This document shows positions 44,924 to 56,789 of a stretch of 64,000 nucleotides of DNA, piece after piece (position 1 is the first letter of the stretch; every line of letters begins with the position of its first letter). The stretch comes from Chlorops oryzae (taxonomy: Eukaryota > Arthropoda > Insecta > Diptera > Chloropidae). The DNA lies in contig CM035807.1 of the NCBI GenBank assembly GCA_020466095.1, positions 26,771,144 through 26,835,143 on the forward strand, written 5' to 3'. A program made the position numbers and the translations under genes. The notes under the pieces were generated by a model. The model was not told the origin of the DNA, made no database searches, and saw only the letters and a program-made list of their open reading frames with translations.

Positions 44924-45195
44924 CAGTTTTCGCGGACCCCCGCTACTCGGACAAACGTTTTTCAAAGCAGTGTCGTTATATCGAATTTATGGGATTATAG
45001 AATACTGCCTAAGACCACTTATAGTCCGGAAATTTTTTACAAAAGAGTACCTGACAAGTAAGATTCTGTTCGTTATACTCTGACGCAGAAATTTCATTAT
45101 TTTTTAATATCGAATCGATTTCCATGACTCCGCCTGAATAAAAGTCATGTCGGATTGATGGGGGTACCGGATTAGTCAGGGCCGGATTCCCGAGG
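44924..45195 (+). repeat. pogo/Tigger-like fragment T, copy 1
   Basis: Shares many blocks in order with 59924-60185: ACTGCCTAAGACC, TATAGTC, AAAAGAGTACCT, TCGATTTCCATGAC and ATTAG..CAGGG. Copy 2 starts CAGTAGACCTCCGGTAATCC after TA, which suggests a pogo/Tigger terminal repeat. Confidence 0.55.
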
Positions 45196-45199
45196 GACT

Positions 45200-47145
45200 T
45201 CTATATAACGGTTATCTGTCTGTTCATGACTGTTTGTATTGTAATAGGTGACAACTACTTTCCTAACGAGCAAACAAAAATTTTTATCACAGAAGGAAAA
45301 GCTTTTCAGTTTTATTCTTGGAATAAGGAGAAACCAGCCTCCTAGCTAGTTTGAATTCCTCTCATAAAATTCACTTAAATACTATAATAAGATTGACAGG
45401 CGATTGGTATTCAAATCTATTTAAATGTGGCTCAAAAGTGAACCGACTTTCCTCTTCAAACGGAATACCTGTTAACTTGAGAAAAATTGAACCCATAAAT
45501 ATTGATCTTTACAATGCGATTTAATGTGAATCTGAACGGCTAATTTGACAGCGTTTTCCCATTTCGTATTTTTGCATTTTCCATCTATCGGTCTTTTTCG
45601 TGTGATTGATTTAAGACACATCAAGGAAGACATCAAAATAAGTCGATGTTCAGTTGTGCAAACTGAACCCGAAACCGGACCGGTCTCTTTAAAGTGTGTT
45701 AAAAATCATTTTCGAATGAATAATTCAGCGTTTAAACGGGATTTCGCAAACGGGTTTGAAGCCCTTCAAATCGAAGATTCATTTTACTATTTGAAATAAA
45801 AATCTCTCACTTCCCCTTCTCATCTCCCGCTCACGATCTCTTCGAATGTGATAAGTGACTTTGACTTTGGCATCAATTTCTTTGTAGACATTTTTCAAAT
45901 ATTTTTCGGTTGCGCTTTCCCAATTGACGTGCCTCGTCCAATCCCCATCCCCATACCCGGCAACGGCGGCGACTGCGACAGCGATTTCGATGGCAATACA
46001 TATAGTGAAATAGTCTTGGGTAAGACATTTGCTATTGCTCGTGTGTCTAAGTTTATTTTCTAATTTCTTCTAAATTTAAACCAAATTCTGGCACCGCAGA
46101 GAAAACCTCAGCGATGATGAGACACCGCCACAAGATCGCGCTGCAGTCAACATAGTTCAACTCAGAGAAACGGAAAATTCGTTCCAATATATTTCTTCAG
46201 TCATTTTACCAGGTTACTTCTTACGCTCGAACTAATGACATAGAAAGCACTATTACTGACAGGTCGAATTTTCGTTTTTTTTTTGTTAATGCCAGTCTTT
46301 TATTGTTGCCCACTTCGACTGGAGCAAGAGAAAAAATTCGAAAAATGTGGCCATCATTTCTCACTCGAATAAAAAAAAACGTTAAAAAAACCAAACCCAA
46401 CGGTTTTGGGAATTACCAAATTTTCTTTTCCTCATCGGAATGTGCATGCATGTTTAATTATTTCCATGAAGAAAAGAGCACGCACTAATCGTTTCGAGAA
46501 TATCAGAGAAACGAAAACAAAAAGTAAAAAGAAAAAAAAGTTAAGGCCGAAAAGAGAGGGAGAGAGAAAGAATTTGTACAATGAATTATGAAACCCATTA
46601 TAGAGGTCAGACAATGAAAAGTTCCTGTCGCGCACAATCAGTTCACACTACGTGACCAAAACAAATAAACCGAACGCATACACAAAACTCACATGAAGCG
46701 GCAGAAGACCAAGACCAAGACGAGTCCGAGGGCGAAGACCAAAACCCAGACGGGGACGACACAACGACGACGAGGAAGAAGAAGATAATCAATTTGTACG
46801 GGAACTTAGGCAGTCACACGAAATTCTCTGCACCCGGATAGAATTTTTTTTGTTCATATTAAGCGACCATGTGTGAGGTACCTACATATATGGAATGGAA
46901 TTGTACGTAAGCGCAGGGGTGTATGGAATGCACGGTCTGTTTTTTGTTTTTGTGTCTCTTGCACCGTCGATTGTGCGGATGGTTTAATGAATGTTCATTC
47001 AAGAAAATTTCTCTTCTCGGACAGTAGATGCGGTTACTCAATAAAATTTGTTAAACGGACACAGTGAAGTCTCTCATAAAATGGGACATCCCTTTGAAGA
47101 GAAGAAACCTTCAAGATCCCGGTTGTTACTTAAGAAAATATAAAG
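45200..47145. other. Intergenic or possible far 5' region of cdi
   Basis: A CDSDFDG-coding stretch near 45960-46020 is followed by a good 5' splice-site-like GGTAAGAC (46018). A purine-rich AAGACCAAGACCAAGACGAG stretch lies at about 46705. These could be parts of untranslated exons of a long gene such as cdi, but I cannot connect them. Confidence 0.25.
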
Positions 47146-47148
47146 GTC

Positions 47149-47196
47149 CGGTTTAGACTAGGCACTAGGCAAGAGTTGCCTAGTCTAATCCGGAGC
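47149..47196. repeat. Short hairpin, 18-bp arms
   Basis: Arms TCCGGTTTAGACTAGGCA (47149-47166) and TGCCTAGTCTAATCCGGA (47179-47196) pair with one mismatch around a 12-base loop. Confidence 0.8.
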
Positions 47197-47199
47197 GCC

Positions 47200-48225
47200 C
47201 AGGATATTCCAAACAAAAAGAGGCCATTCCACAAAAAGTACCCAGCATTTCATTTACATAAATAATAAGGAATTTTGGTGATAGTTATACATTTGATCCG
47301 ATAAATCTTCTTCTTCTTAACCGTTGTTTACTTCTTTTCGGATTCGCTTATGATCCCCCTGAGCTGTGGGTATGTGATCTCAGCACCCTTCTGAAGGCAT
47401 TCCGATCATTCATGTCATCGCTAGGTATTGAGCAGTTTAACTATCGGCGTAAGAAAGCCAATAAAGAGCCAAGTGAAAAATAAAAATCCAAAAGGTCAAT
47501 TGTGGCAACCGTGGTGGACCACAGCTGTCCACCTTTTTGGGAATTCACTGTTAATGCATTTCGACTTTGTCATTTCAGAATTTTTGGGTTTTCTTCTTTT
47601 TCTGTTCAAGAATTTCTAAAATAATTTGGCTTCGGATTGGTTTTTTTTCTCTTTTTGTTTGCTTTTTTCAAAAAAGCGTGCCATACTAATGTTTTCCCTG
47701 TTAATTGTGTGGGTGTTTTTCTTTTTTTTTTTGTGAGATTTTCGTAAGATTCACAAGGAACTGGTGCCATAGTTTACGCCCTAAACCTTCATTTAAATAA
47801 CAAAGAACACAAAGAGCAAAGATGTGGGCAGGAATTCTTCTTGTTTATATGCCGCCATTGCTGTTAAGAATTTCAAGCGATTGAAGTACACATACAGTGA
47901 AAAACTCTCATCGGTGTACTTGCTCATAAGAGTACCTATAATTTTTTGAGAACATAATAGGACATAGCTGCAGAACTCGCAGTACACTTTCTTTAAAACT
48001 GCATCATTACTTTTCGCCATACTCGTATAATGTTAAGAAACTGTGAAGCATTCTTTGTGTGACCAAGAGAATGAGTAAACTCCGTAGTTGATGTGCATGA
48101 AAAAAAAACTTGGATAGTTCACTTACGCCTAAGGACTCAAAATCTTGAAAAATAGGGCTTTTGTATCAGCTCCACAGCTCTTGAAAGGCAGGACTTTATG
48201 GGAAAATCCATGTAGCGCAACCTCT
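47200..48225. other. Intergenic, no gene recognised
   Basis: No supported features. Confidence 0.45.
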
Positions 48226-48237
48226 AAACCAATTACA

Positions 48238-48769
48238 GCAGTGTGAACTTGGCATCTAAGTTGAAGAAAATTTTTTATTTTCATTTGCAATCGTTTATAC
48301 CAGTTTAGTACCCGATTGTACCATGTTTCGTTTCGTTAGTACAAAGAATTTTGCAAATATGTGCAGCCACTTCCGCAATTGCGGAACTTCTCCTATTGCG
48401 TACGCTACGGCACAAATTTCCAAATATTCATCTGCATATGTCAAAAAACCGTATCCGAAGCATCTCTGGAGGTAATAAAATCCGGATGCAGGTACTAACG
48501 TCCGGACGGAGGTACTAACGTCTAGAATAAATAGAACAATCGATTGCAAATAAAAAAAATTTTTTTTCTTCAACTTAGATGCCAAGTTGACAGAGCGGAC
48601 CCAGTACTAAAAGTTTCGCATTTGCGGATCAGCATCCAAAAGTTCCGCATTTGCGAATTTTTGGTACTAACGAAATAAAAGGTGGTACAATAAGGTACTA
48701 AACTGGTACAAACCTTTGCAAGCAAAAAAAAAATTGTTTCTTCAACTTCGATGTCGGGTTGACAGGGCT
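48238..48769. mobile_element. MULE-like element, long inverted ends, exact 10-bp duplication
   Basis: Arms of about 115 bp (48238-48360 and 48655-48769) share GTTGAAGAAA, TACCAGTTTAGTACC and TTTCGTTAGTAC blocks in inverse order. ACCAATTACA flanks both sides (48228-48237 and 48770-48779). Long terminal repeats and a 9-10 bp duplication suggest Mutator-like. A third copy of the outer arm lies inside at about 48538-48592. Confidence 0.7.
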
Positions 48770-48784
48770 ACCAATTACAAAAAT

Positions 48785-51110
48785 TCTCAAAAATACTTCA
48801 ACCCATAAGCTTTCAAAAAACCTACCTATGAAGTTCGACACTTAATTTTTTTTTGAGGCACCCTAATGCTCATAAAAGAAGAATTTGTCTAGGTTAATTT
48901 GATTTGAAGTATTTTCTGCTTATATTTTTTATATCTTTGAACCTAAAAGACGTTATACAGTGAACACCGGAAACCAGAAGGAAAATCCCGTCTTACCTAA
49001 AACTTCTAGAGTTTTTTCGAACTTGTCTCATTTAGAATGGTCTCAGTTAACGCAAGTGCCCCCTCGTTAGGGATCTGACTGTCCTTGAAGCAAACAACGG
49101 AAAACAAAACAAAACAAAAACCAAAAACGTTTTATTAATTGAGACTTTCGAAAGGGAGACTGAATGCATCACTCGCATAAAATGTTTCAGCGTGGAATAA
49201 CAAAGTTGAAGACTTTGCAGCGGAAGTCTTTGTTGCGCTTTGGCACACAGAAAGGAAGCATTTTGTGTAATCAACTCATATGTAATTCACTTTGTGATTC
49301 ACTCACTCTCATTCTATTTTGTTTTTGTTTGTTTGTTTATAAATCCGAATTAATTGGGGCCATCTTCCTTTCCGGGAACCATTGTAAATATCGAAGGACT
49401 TTGAGTGTTTTGAGTCTTGGTGGAGCAATATCGAAAAAGGTTTTCTCGAGAAAATCTCCAGCTGAAGGAATTGTTCATGCAGAAGACTATGCCCAAGGTA
49501 GATAGAATTCGAGGAGAATATCGAGAAGAGCATGGACCCTGACCTACTTCGGAATAGAGAGCAATTTTTTTTTTATAGACAGATTAGACGATAGAAATCA
49601 CAGTCGCAATCAGAATCCAATTAGGAAATTCCGGCATACTGAGTCAATGAAAAGTCGCACCTTCAACATTTTTTTGAGATTTTTTCGACATCACATTCTT
49701 CATTGATTCGAATTGAAAACATTTGGCCTTATCTTCTGTATAAGCTTTGGAGCGTTAATTGTCGCTCGCATAGTCGAAAAGAAGGCAATAGAGAGATTGC
49801 CTTATGGATGGCAAATGTTTCTCTCTTTTTGCAATTCTGCAAAATACCATCTTTTTTTCCGTTACATAATAATGGATTGGAGTGATCGAATTCGACCACA
49901 ATTTCATTATTGATTGAAATAGTTTTTTGCTATCTGCGCGACAGCCTGAAACCTCAATAATTGAATTGCGTTTACGGCTTTGTTTTTGTTTTTGTATTTG
50001 TATTTTTTGTATTGTTTCTTGTTTATTGCTTTCGTGCCAATATTCATTTAACGAGACTTCATTAAGCTTGAACTAAAATTCGTAATCTCCGTTCACCGCA
50101 ATTGACCCTAATTGACCAAAATGAAATTGTCATCAATTGGTTTCGTTTTCTTTTTTCAAATATTTTTTTTATTCGTGTCCAAGACATATTTTCGGTTGAG
50201 ATTTCAAGTGGAAAATTGTCTCCATCGTGGCCTCATGAAATGAGTTAGTTCCTATTGAATAAGAATTTTTCGCTTCATGTTATATTCGTATGAGGTTTTT
50301 TTTTTTGGGTACCTTTCCTTTTAAGTGGAATGGTCGGAAGAGATAACATATCGAAAAAGCACTCACAAATTCAGAGCATGATTATATTTATTTATTTTAT
50401 TTTTTTTTCAATATGGCTTATCTTATCGTAACATTTCGAGTAAATCGCCACAATTGGGTTTATCTTCCCTTTTTAAATTCGTTGTTTTTTAAAAATTTAT
50501 TTGTTTTATTTATCGCCAGCTTGTTTTTATAATAATTTTCATAATTCATTTGCTTTATAAAATCATCAAAAAAAAAAATTTGTTTTTTTAGACTTCGCGA
50601 AGCATTTAGTGATAAAGAGAAAAAATATATTACAAAATCTTACACCTAATTATAGTTTCATTGATCAAAGTCTAAAATAGAAGAACACTATGTTTAAGTC
50701 TGAAAATAAATCGTGATGGACAGCTTTATCAGTGTTTGGACAGTTTCATTTGACAACTTACCAGGTTTACTTTATCCCATTGCGATTATAAATGCCCTGC
50801 AACATTTCTGACTAGTCTCCATTGGAAAATATTCACCTCCATGTTAAACTACCCTAAGCAGATCTAGTCGATGTCCTCTTTTGTGATCGATAAGAGGTAG
50901 ATTGTTCCATTTTTTCTATAATAAGCTTAGTAAAAGAGCCTCACTAATGCTTTAATTCTCCTTCTTTTTGCCTTTTGTTATTACTTCTTAAATCTTAATA
51001 GAATATGAGAAGAATATTCTATTATTGTTCGACAAAATACTGTACATTTTGATCATTCTTCGCGTGAGCAAAGGCCCTGTTAAGAAATTTACCCCTTCTT
51101 TACTGCACAG
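48785..51110. other. Intergenic, no gene recognised
   Basis: T-rich low-complexity DNA, especially 50160-50590. No coding or repeat feature supported. Confidence 0.45.
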
Positions 51111-51115
51111 TTAAC

Positions 51116-52050
51116 TTAGGTTAGGTTAGGGTGGCTGCTCCTTTCAAGAGGAACACACTTAACCCTCATCGGTTCCCTCAAAATGTCGTCGAATTGGTTC
51201 TTGTGTATACGTCCGTATACACAATTATTTTTACCCTTAAAGATGGTTAGGTTAGGTTAGGTTGTATGGGCCGCCCACCAGGAAGGTGGCGCACTTAGAC
51301 CAAGAAAGGTCCATTGTGTTACCCACGGATTCAGGACACCTATTTAATATTTAATAAACCATTTTGTTCGCTCAATAAAGCTTGCTATCCTCACAGGGTT
51401 AAGTTCCTCGAGTTCCGATAGGCAGTGAAAGAAGTAATATCGCTATGTCCAGGTACCCATACGATCTCTTTTTGGAAGTACTTTCCCATCTCAAAGAGAA
51501 GGGACAGACACTTATTGACCGATTTTGAATTGACCACAAAGGAGTCGAGTGATTTAATTGCTGCCTGACTATCAGTAAAAATACTAACTCTTGTGTGAGT
51601 TATCACGTTCCGACGCAGCCATCTAACTGCTTCGCTAATTGCGGCTATTTCTGCCTGAAAGACGCTACAGTGATCGGGGAGTCTAAAACTAAGACTCACA
51701 TTAAGCGTTTTACAGAAAACACTTCCTCCAACCCTACCTTCCAATTTAGAACCATCTGTAAAGAAGGTCAGACGATCCCCATCCCGGACGGACCCCCCCT
51801 TCCAGTCCTCCCTCAAGGGTATAGAAGTCCGGAAGGGCTTTTCCAGACTAACCGTTGGTACACAGTAGTCCGTAGTCTCCGGTATGTCGCCCAAAAGAAC
51901 GGGCATTGGTAGGTTCGAAGTTCTACTCCTTACACCAACTTCCCTCAAACGCAAAGCAGTGATCAAAGCCACTCGCTTCGCCGCTATGTCGGGGGGTATA
52001 ATATTGAGCATCGCACTTAAGGCGAGCGTGGGAGTAGATCCAAGTGCTCC
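51116..52050 (-). mobile_element. LINE 3' end with RNase H domain
   Basis: The minus-strand frame 52011-51391 (206 codons) carries an RNase H domain with all three acidic motifs: FFTDGSKLEG, FQAEIAAISEAV and IFTDSQAAIKSLD. The I/LOA-type non-LTR retrotransposons place RNase H after the reverse transcriptase. RT is missing, so the element is 5' truncated. The 3' side has short TTAGG-type runs at 51116-51130 and 51245-51264 and a GGGCCGCCCACCAGGAAGG segment. These fit LINE 3' UTR sequence better than telomeric repeats. Confidence 0.8.
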
Positions 52051-52449
52051 CGTGATACCCTTAAAGATACTAGAAATAAAAAAATTTGACCGATTTTCAG
52101 TATATAATATTACATTGACTGGTTGTCGTTATATTCCATTTGAAAGTTAAAAAATTGTAAAACAAGGAACCGATTAGGGTTAAAGCCGTACTCATTATCA
52201 AAATGTTCGAAATTCTAGGCCCCTTCATTTTAACTTCACAGTGTGTATCGAATGGGAGAAAATTAAAAATCTGCAGGGAAAATTTTCCCGGGAATCTTTA
52301 GTTAGAATCGGGCCGTATATTGGCCCGTTGTGATGCTATGGTGAAAGGCATGTCTCCCTAGAATTCCATTTCTTAGAATTATTTTTCGACTTCAAAGGCT
52401 CCATTGAGCTTCCCAAAGATTTTGTGTTAAAGAGGACAATGTGTATTAA

Positions 52450-52558
52450 CAGTCCAAACTCTCTCTCTATAGCAAATCTTCTCACGATTTTTTCGCTTTT
52501 TTAGTACTTTGTACTTTTTTTAAGGTACTTTGAAATTCCTTATGGAGAGTTTCGGCTG
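52450..52558. mobile_element. pogo-like MITE, family P, copy 3
   Basis: It begins CAGTCCAAACTCTCTCTC, shares TTGAAATTCCTTATGGAGAG with copy 1, and ends TTTCGGCTG before TA. Its right edge coincides with the left border of the cdi-region duplication. Confidence 0.6.
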
Positions 52559-52823
52559 TATATATGAATCCGTAGCAACCACTTACGGGCTCATTGATCT
52601 TGCAACGTCGAAGTTTTTTCAAAAATAGTGAATTCATGAATAATTTCTTGTGCTATTTGTGCCGCAGACGTTCACATTTTTTTCAATTATCAATTTAGGT
52701 TGATGTCAACTCTTAAAGGATATCCTCATCAATCATAGTCTAGCCTTAACTTTTAAAATTCTTTTGAAATTCCAATTTTTCAAAACCAAAAATAAAATTA
52801 ATTTTTTTTTTCTCTCTTTTCAG

Positions 52824-53334
52824 TACCGATTTCTAATTAGCCGTGCTTCCCTGCAATAAAAACACACCAAAAACAACGCCAAAAAATATTTAAAAAAAAA
52901 AATCAACCAACGCTTCCTTTCAGTTTTTTGTGCCAAAAAAGAAAGAGGTTGCACATTAATATAAATCATTTGAAAAAAGTGCTTCGTCGTTTCGAAAAAA
53001 TTTTTCGAAAATGTTTTTCTGTCAAAATTAAAATTAAAAAAAAAAAATAATAAATAAAAATAAAAAGTAAAAAGTTATTTAAAAAAATTAATTATTTGAA
53101 AAATGTTATAAAACCTTAACTCTCATAAGGTTTCAAAAAAAAAAAAAGTCAGTGTTCTGTTTTTATTTATGAAAAAATAAAAATTTCCATCTTCGTCGTT
53201 CTTCGTTTCTCTGCGTTCGTCGCGCCCCGACTTTGTTACGGTAATCGGCAAAATTCTTAATATCGATAAAAGCGTGCTATGAGCTTGAATGTGCTCTCGT
53301 CATTATTGTTACGTATTTTCGTGAGTTGATCATA
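52824..53334 (+). other. Presumed cdi 5' UTR exon part
   Basis: A pyrimidine tract and CAG (TCTCTCTTTTCAG, ending 52823) give a strong 3' splice site. The following sequence has A runs and no long frame up to the ATG at 53335. The exon start is inferred from the splice signal only. Confidence 0.5.
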
Positions 53335-53796
53335 ATGAATCAAAATCAACACAGTGGACCGGGTCCGCCAACACCCACACCAAGATCAACATCAACATCC
53401 AGTTTAGACTTAAACGGCCTTAGTAAAAAATTCACCGATAATTGTGGTATCGATCAAGTCGATGCGGCAATAACCCCAACAAAATCCAACTCCATAATGT
53501 CATCAATAGCAGCAGCAGCAACAACAACAAAAACATCATCTCAATGTAATAATGCGAAGAATAATGGCAGTGCCAATGAAGATGGCATCGCCAATCGCAA
53601 TGTTTGCCAATCGGAATTTCCGCCAAAGCAAGCCTCAAGTCAAGCACCTCCTGCGGTCGCGCGCACTATTTCATCGGACCGTTTAGTGACGGGACCATCA
53701 TGCAAGGCCTTGAAAACCGCTGTTTCGGCGCTATATTTGGTCGATGATTTCGTTAAGGAGAAAATCGGATCCGGATTCTTTTCGGAAGTTTATAAG
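53335..53796 (+). CDS. cdi: Center-divider/TESK-type protein kinase, first coding exon (partial)
   Basis: The frame starts [18 protein letters not shown] and runs 154 codons to a GT donor (TATAAG/GTAGGT). A low-complexity Ser/Thr/Ala/Asn-rich N-terminus is followed by [20 protein letters not shown]. The start of a kinase domain, [20 protein letters not shown], contains the glycine-rich ATP loop GSGFFSEVY. This is characteristic of the TESK/cdi dual-specificity kinases, which phosphorylate cofilin and act in cytoskeletal and midline development. The rest of the kinase must lie beyond a large intron outside the window. An indel-riddled second copy follows directly. Gene identity is from recognition of the family start and is fairly secure. 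Confidence 0.85.
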
Positions 53797-53956
53797 GTAG
53801 GTTCAAAGCTATCATTTCAAACTAAAAGAATACGATCGTATATTAAAAAGGCTTAATATAGACTGCTGCACGAAAACGTTGCCAGAACATATTGAAATCG
53901 CAACGTGCAATCGTATTGACAATTTTTTTTGGGCTTTAACAAAAAGGGAGCTTTCG

Positions 53957-55393
53957 GTCTGTATATATGAATCTTGCAACACTTACGGGCTCATTGATCT
54001 GCAACGTCGAATTTTAAAAATAGTGAATTGAATAATTCTTGTGCTATTTGGCCGCAGACGTTCACATTTTTTTCAATTATCAATTCTGGTGATGTCAACT
54101 CTTAAAGGATATCTCATCAATCATAGTCGGAGCCTTAACTTTTAAATTCTTGAATTCCAATTTCAAAACCAAATCAGAGAGATTTTTTTTCTCTCTTTCA
54201 GTACCGATTTCTAATTAGCGCTTGTGCTTCCCTGCAATAAAACACACCAAACAACGCCAAAAAATTTGAAAAAAAAAAAAATCAACCAACGCTTCCTTTC
54301 AGGTTTTTTGTGCCAATATAAACAGAGGAATTGCACAGGTTAATATAATCATTTGTAAAAAGTGCTTCGTGTTTAAAATTTTTACCAATTTGCTGTCACA
54401 CCGGTAACCAGTAACGATACAAAAATCAAATAAAGCTGACCAAGTCGATTTCAAAAACATGTTTACTATTGAAACAATGTATAACAACCTTAAGGGTGTC
54501 TATAAGGTTCAGGGAACGACAATAGAAAGTCACGTTTCTGTTTTTATTTATGACACACATATTCAAATAATTTTCATCTATCAGTCGTTCTTCGTTTAAG
54601 GCTCATAGCGTTCGTCGCGCCATATACCGCACTTTGTTACGGTAATCGGAATATTCTTAATATCGATAAAAGCGTGCTATGAGCTTAATGTGCTCTCGTC
54701 ATTACTTGTTCGTAATTTTCGTGAGTGATCATAATGAATCAAAATCAACACAGTGGACCGGGTTCGCCAAACTATACGACACCAAGATCTACATCAATTC
54801 CAGTTTAGACTTAATACGGCCTTAGTAAAAAATCACCGATAATTGTGGTATCGATCAAGTCGATGCGGCAATAACCCGAACAAGAATCCACTCCAAATGT
54901 CATCAATAGCAGCGTAGCCCTTAGATAAGAACAATCCAAAACATCATCTTGGGCAGGATGTTATATGCGTAGACATAATGGCAGTGCCATGAAGATGGCA
55001 TCGCCAATTTTCGTTCAATGTTGCCATATGCGGAATTTCCGCCAGTAGGAGACAATTTTCGAAGTCAAACGCACCTTCTGCGGTCGCGCGCACTATTTCA
55101 TCGGACCGTTTAGTGACGGGATCCATCATTAGCATTAGGCCTTGAAAAACGCTGTTTCGGCATGTCTAATTTGGTCGATGAAATATCGTTAAGGAGAAAA
55201 TCGGATCCGGATTCTTTTCGGAAGTTTATAAGGTAGTTTCAAAGCTATCATTTCAGACCTAAAAGATACGATCGTACCTAAAAAATGGCTTATATAGACT
55301 GTGGCACGAAAACGTTGCCAGAACATATTGAAATCGCAACGTGCAATCGTATTGACAAATTTTTTTTGGGCTTTAACAAAAAGGGAGCTTTCG
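53957..55393 (+). pseudogene. Indel-riddled tandem copy of the cdi exon region
   Basis: It repeats 52551-53956 in the same order. Shared blocks include the CATTGATCT..GCAACGTCGA block, the CTCTCTTTCAGTACCG splice site, and ATGAATCAAAATCAACACAG at 54734. The kinase start and donor are TTCGGAAGTTTATAAGGTAG at 55217-55236. Both copies end GGGAGCTTTCG. Differences are dominated by one- to few-base insertions and deletions that destroy the frame. The part at about 54387-54480 (CACCGGTAACCAGTAACG) matches 55638-55700 instead of copy 1, so the copy is chimeric. An uncorrected long-read artefact is more likely than a pseudogene. Confidence 0.85.
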
Positions 55394-55394
55394 T

Positions 55395-56650
55395 CATAGA
55401 GTGACATCCCTCACGAATAAAAGAAAGAAACATCCGAACGAAACTTGAAGTATTTCTGGAGATTTTTAATAAAAGCGGAGCCTTCAATTGATTCCACCCC
55501 TCATCAGAGAGACCATAATTCAATGGCGCTTGTGATTTTTGAATAAACAAACAGTTTGTCTGATCATAGGTGTGTGCAATTTAACAGGGAATTCCAGGTT
55601 TTTATTTTTTATTTTTTTTTTACCAATCATTGCTGCACACCGGTAACCAGTAACGGTGACATCAATGCTGATGCCATCGATTTCAAAAACATGTTTACTA
55701 TTGAACATAAAAAAAAAAAAAAGCCTCGTAGCTTCAACTTCAAGTCTTTCCCCGCTAGAAACTCACTTTGAGGTACTTACGGACGAACGACTCTATGTGA
55801 TCGTGCTACAACAACTAACGGCAATGTGCAAATGTTATTGACTTTTGCCTCGAAAACTACATCATTTCAATTTGATAACTGAATAAATGAGACGCAATAT
55901 CAATAGAAAGTTTGACTCACAAGGTGTTAACCTCTACGAATGACATGAGTTTTATAAAAAAAAATTTTTTTAATATATAAAAAAAGATGCAGCAGAAAGT
56001 CATTGCCTTGGGTTTTTAAAGTGATTGAATACTTCTATTTATAGAAAACCTTAAACAAATATCAATTATATTTTATAACATATAATGAAGGAACCTCCGA
56101 TCAATCTGCTTTTCTGGCTACTTCTATGATTTATCAACAAACTGCCAAGAGAACGGGCAGGATCAATGGATTGTTCAGGATCATGTCTCAGTTTGAACTG
56201 AAAAGCCGAACAAGGAACATTTCGAAATGGTCTATATGGCATTTTTTCGTAAATTTAAGCTCTACTCTTTGGGGTTTTTTTTTTACTTATGAGTCAGAAT
56301 TAGAATTTCTGAAGCGTTTTTTTATATGAAGTTTTTCATTTCTGTTTCATCTCTGACAGAACTGGAGATATAGCCCCTAGCTTGTTTAAGCTAGATTTGT
56401 TTTCTCTTCTGACTTAGGTAATTATTCGGAGGCACAACAAATAATCACCTGAAGATTTTTCCAAAAGTGATGAAATGTGTGGGACAAAACGCAATTGAAT
56501 TTCATTAATTTTGCGAAAAATAAAACCGGTCAGAAAACCCAAATTAAAACATCAACATTAACAATATCTGCCCCAAGATAGAAAACACAATCCCATTTCT
56601 CATTTGGCCGACTTCTCCCGAAGTGCATTGACATGTAGTTTTTTTTTTTA
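55395..56650. other. cdi intron or intergenic, no feature
   Basis: Presumably intronic to cdi. An A run lies at 55710-55721. No exon seen. Confidence 0.4.
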
Positions 56651-56655
56651 GGATA

Positions 56656-56785
56656 CAGTATTCCTCGGATATACTTAGGCACCATCAAAAACGGACGGGG
56701 AATGCTTAAATCTGAAATAATTCAGTCGATTGAAGGATGGCAATGGCTTATATCCGGGGTACATATGTATATCCGAGGAATACTA
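56656..56785. mobile_element. pogo-like MITE with TA duplication
   Basis: The 130-bp element has ends CAGTATTCCTCGGATATAC and GTATATCCGAGGAATACTA, flanked by TA on both sides. No coding capacity. Confidence 0.7.
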
Positions 56786-56789
56786 TAAT

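Noticed and set aside
45848..46135. Possible exon with CDSDFDG-type coding and a GTAAGA donor
   Set aside because: No matching acceptor-linked exon or known protein could be connected. Kept only as a note in the intergenic entry.
51116..51264. TTAGG runs resembling insect telomere repeats
   Set aside because: Only two short runs of three or four units. Flies lack TTAGG telomeres, and the runs lie in the 3' part of a LINE next to its RNase H domain.
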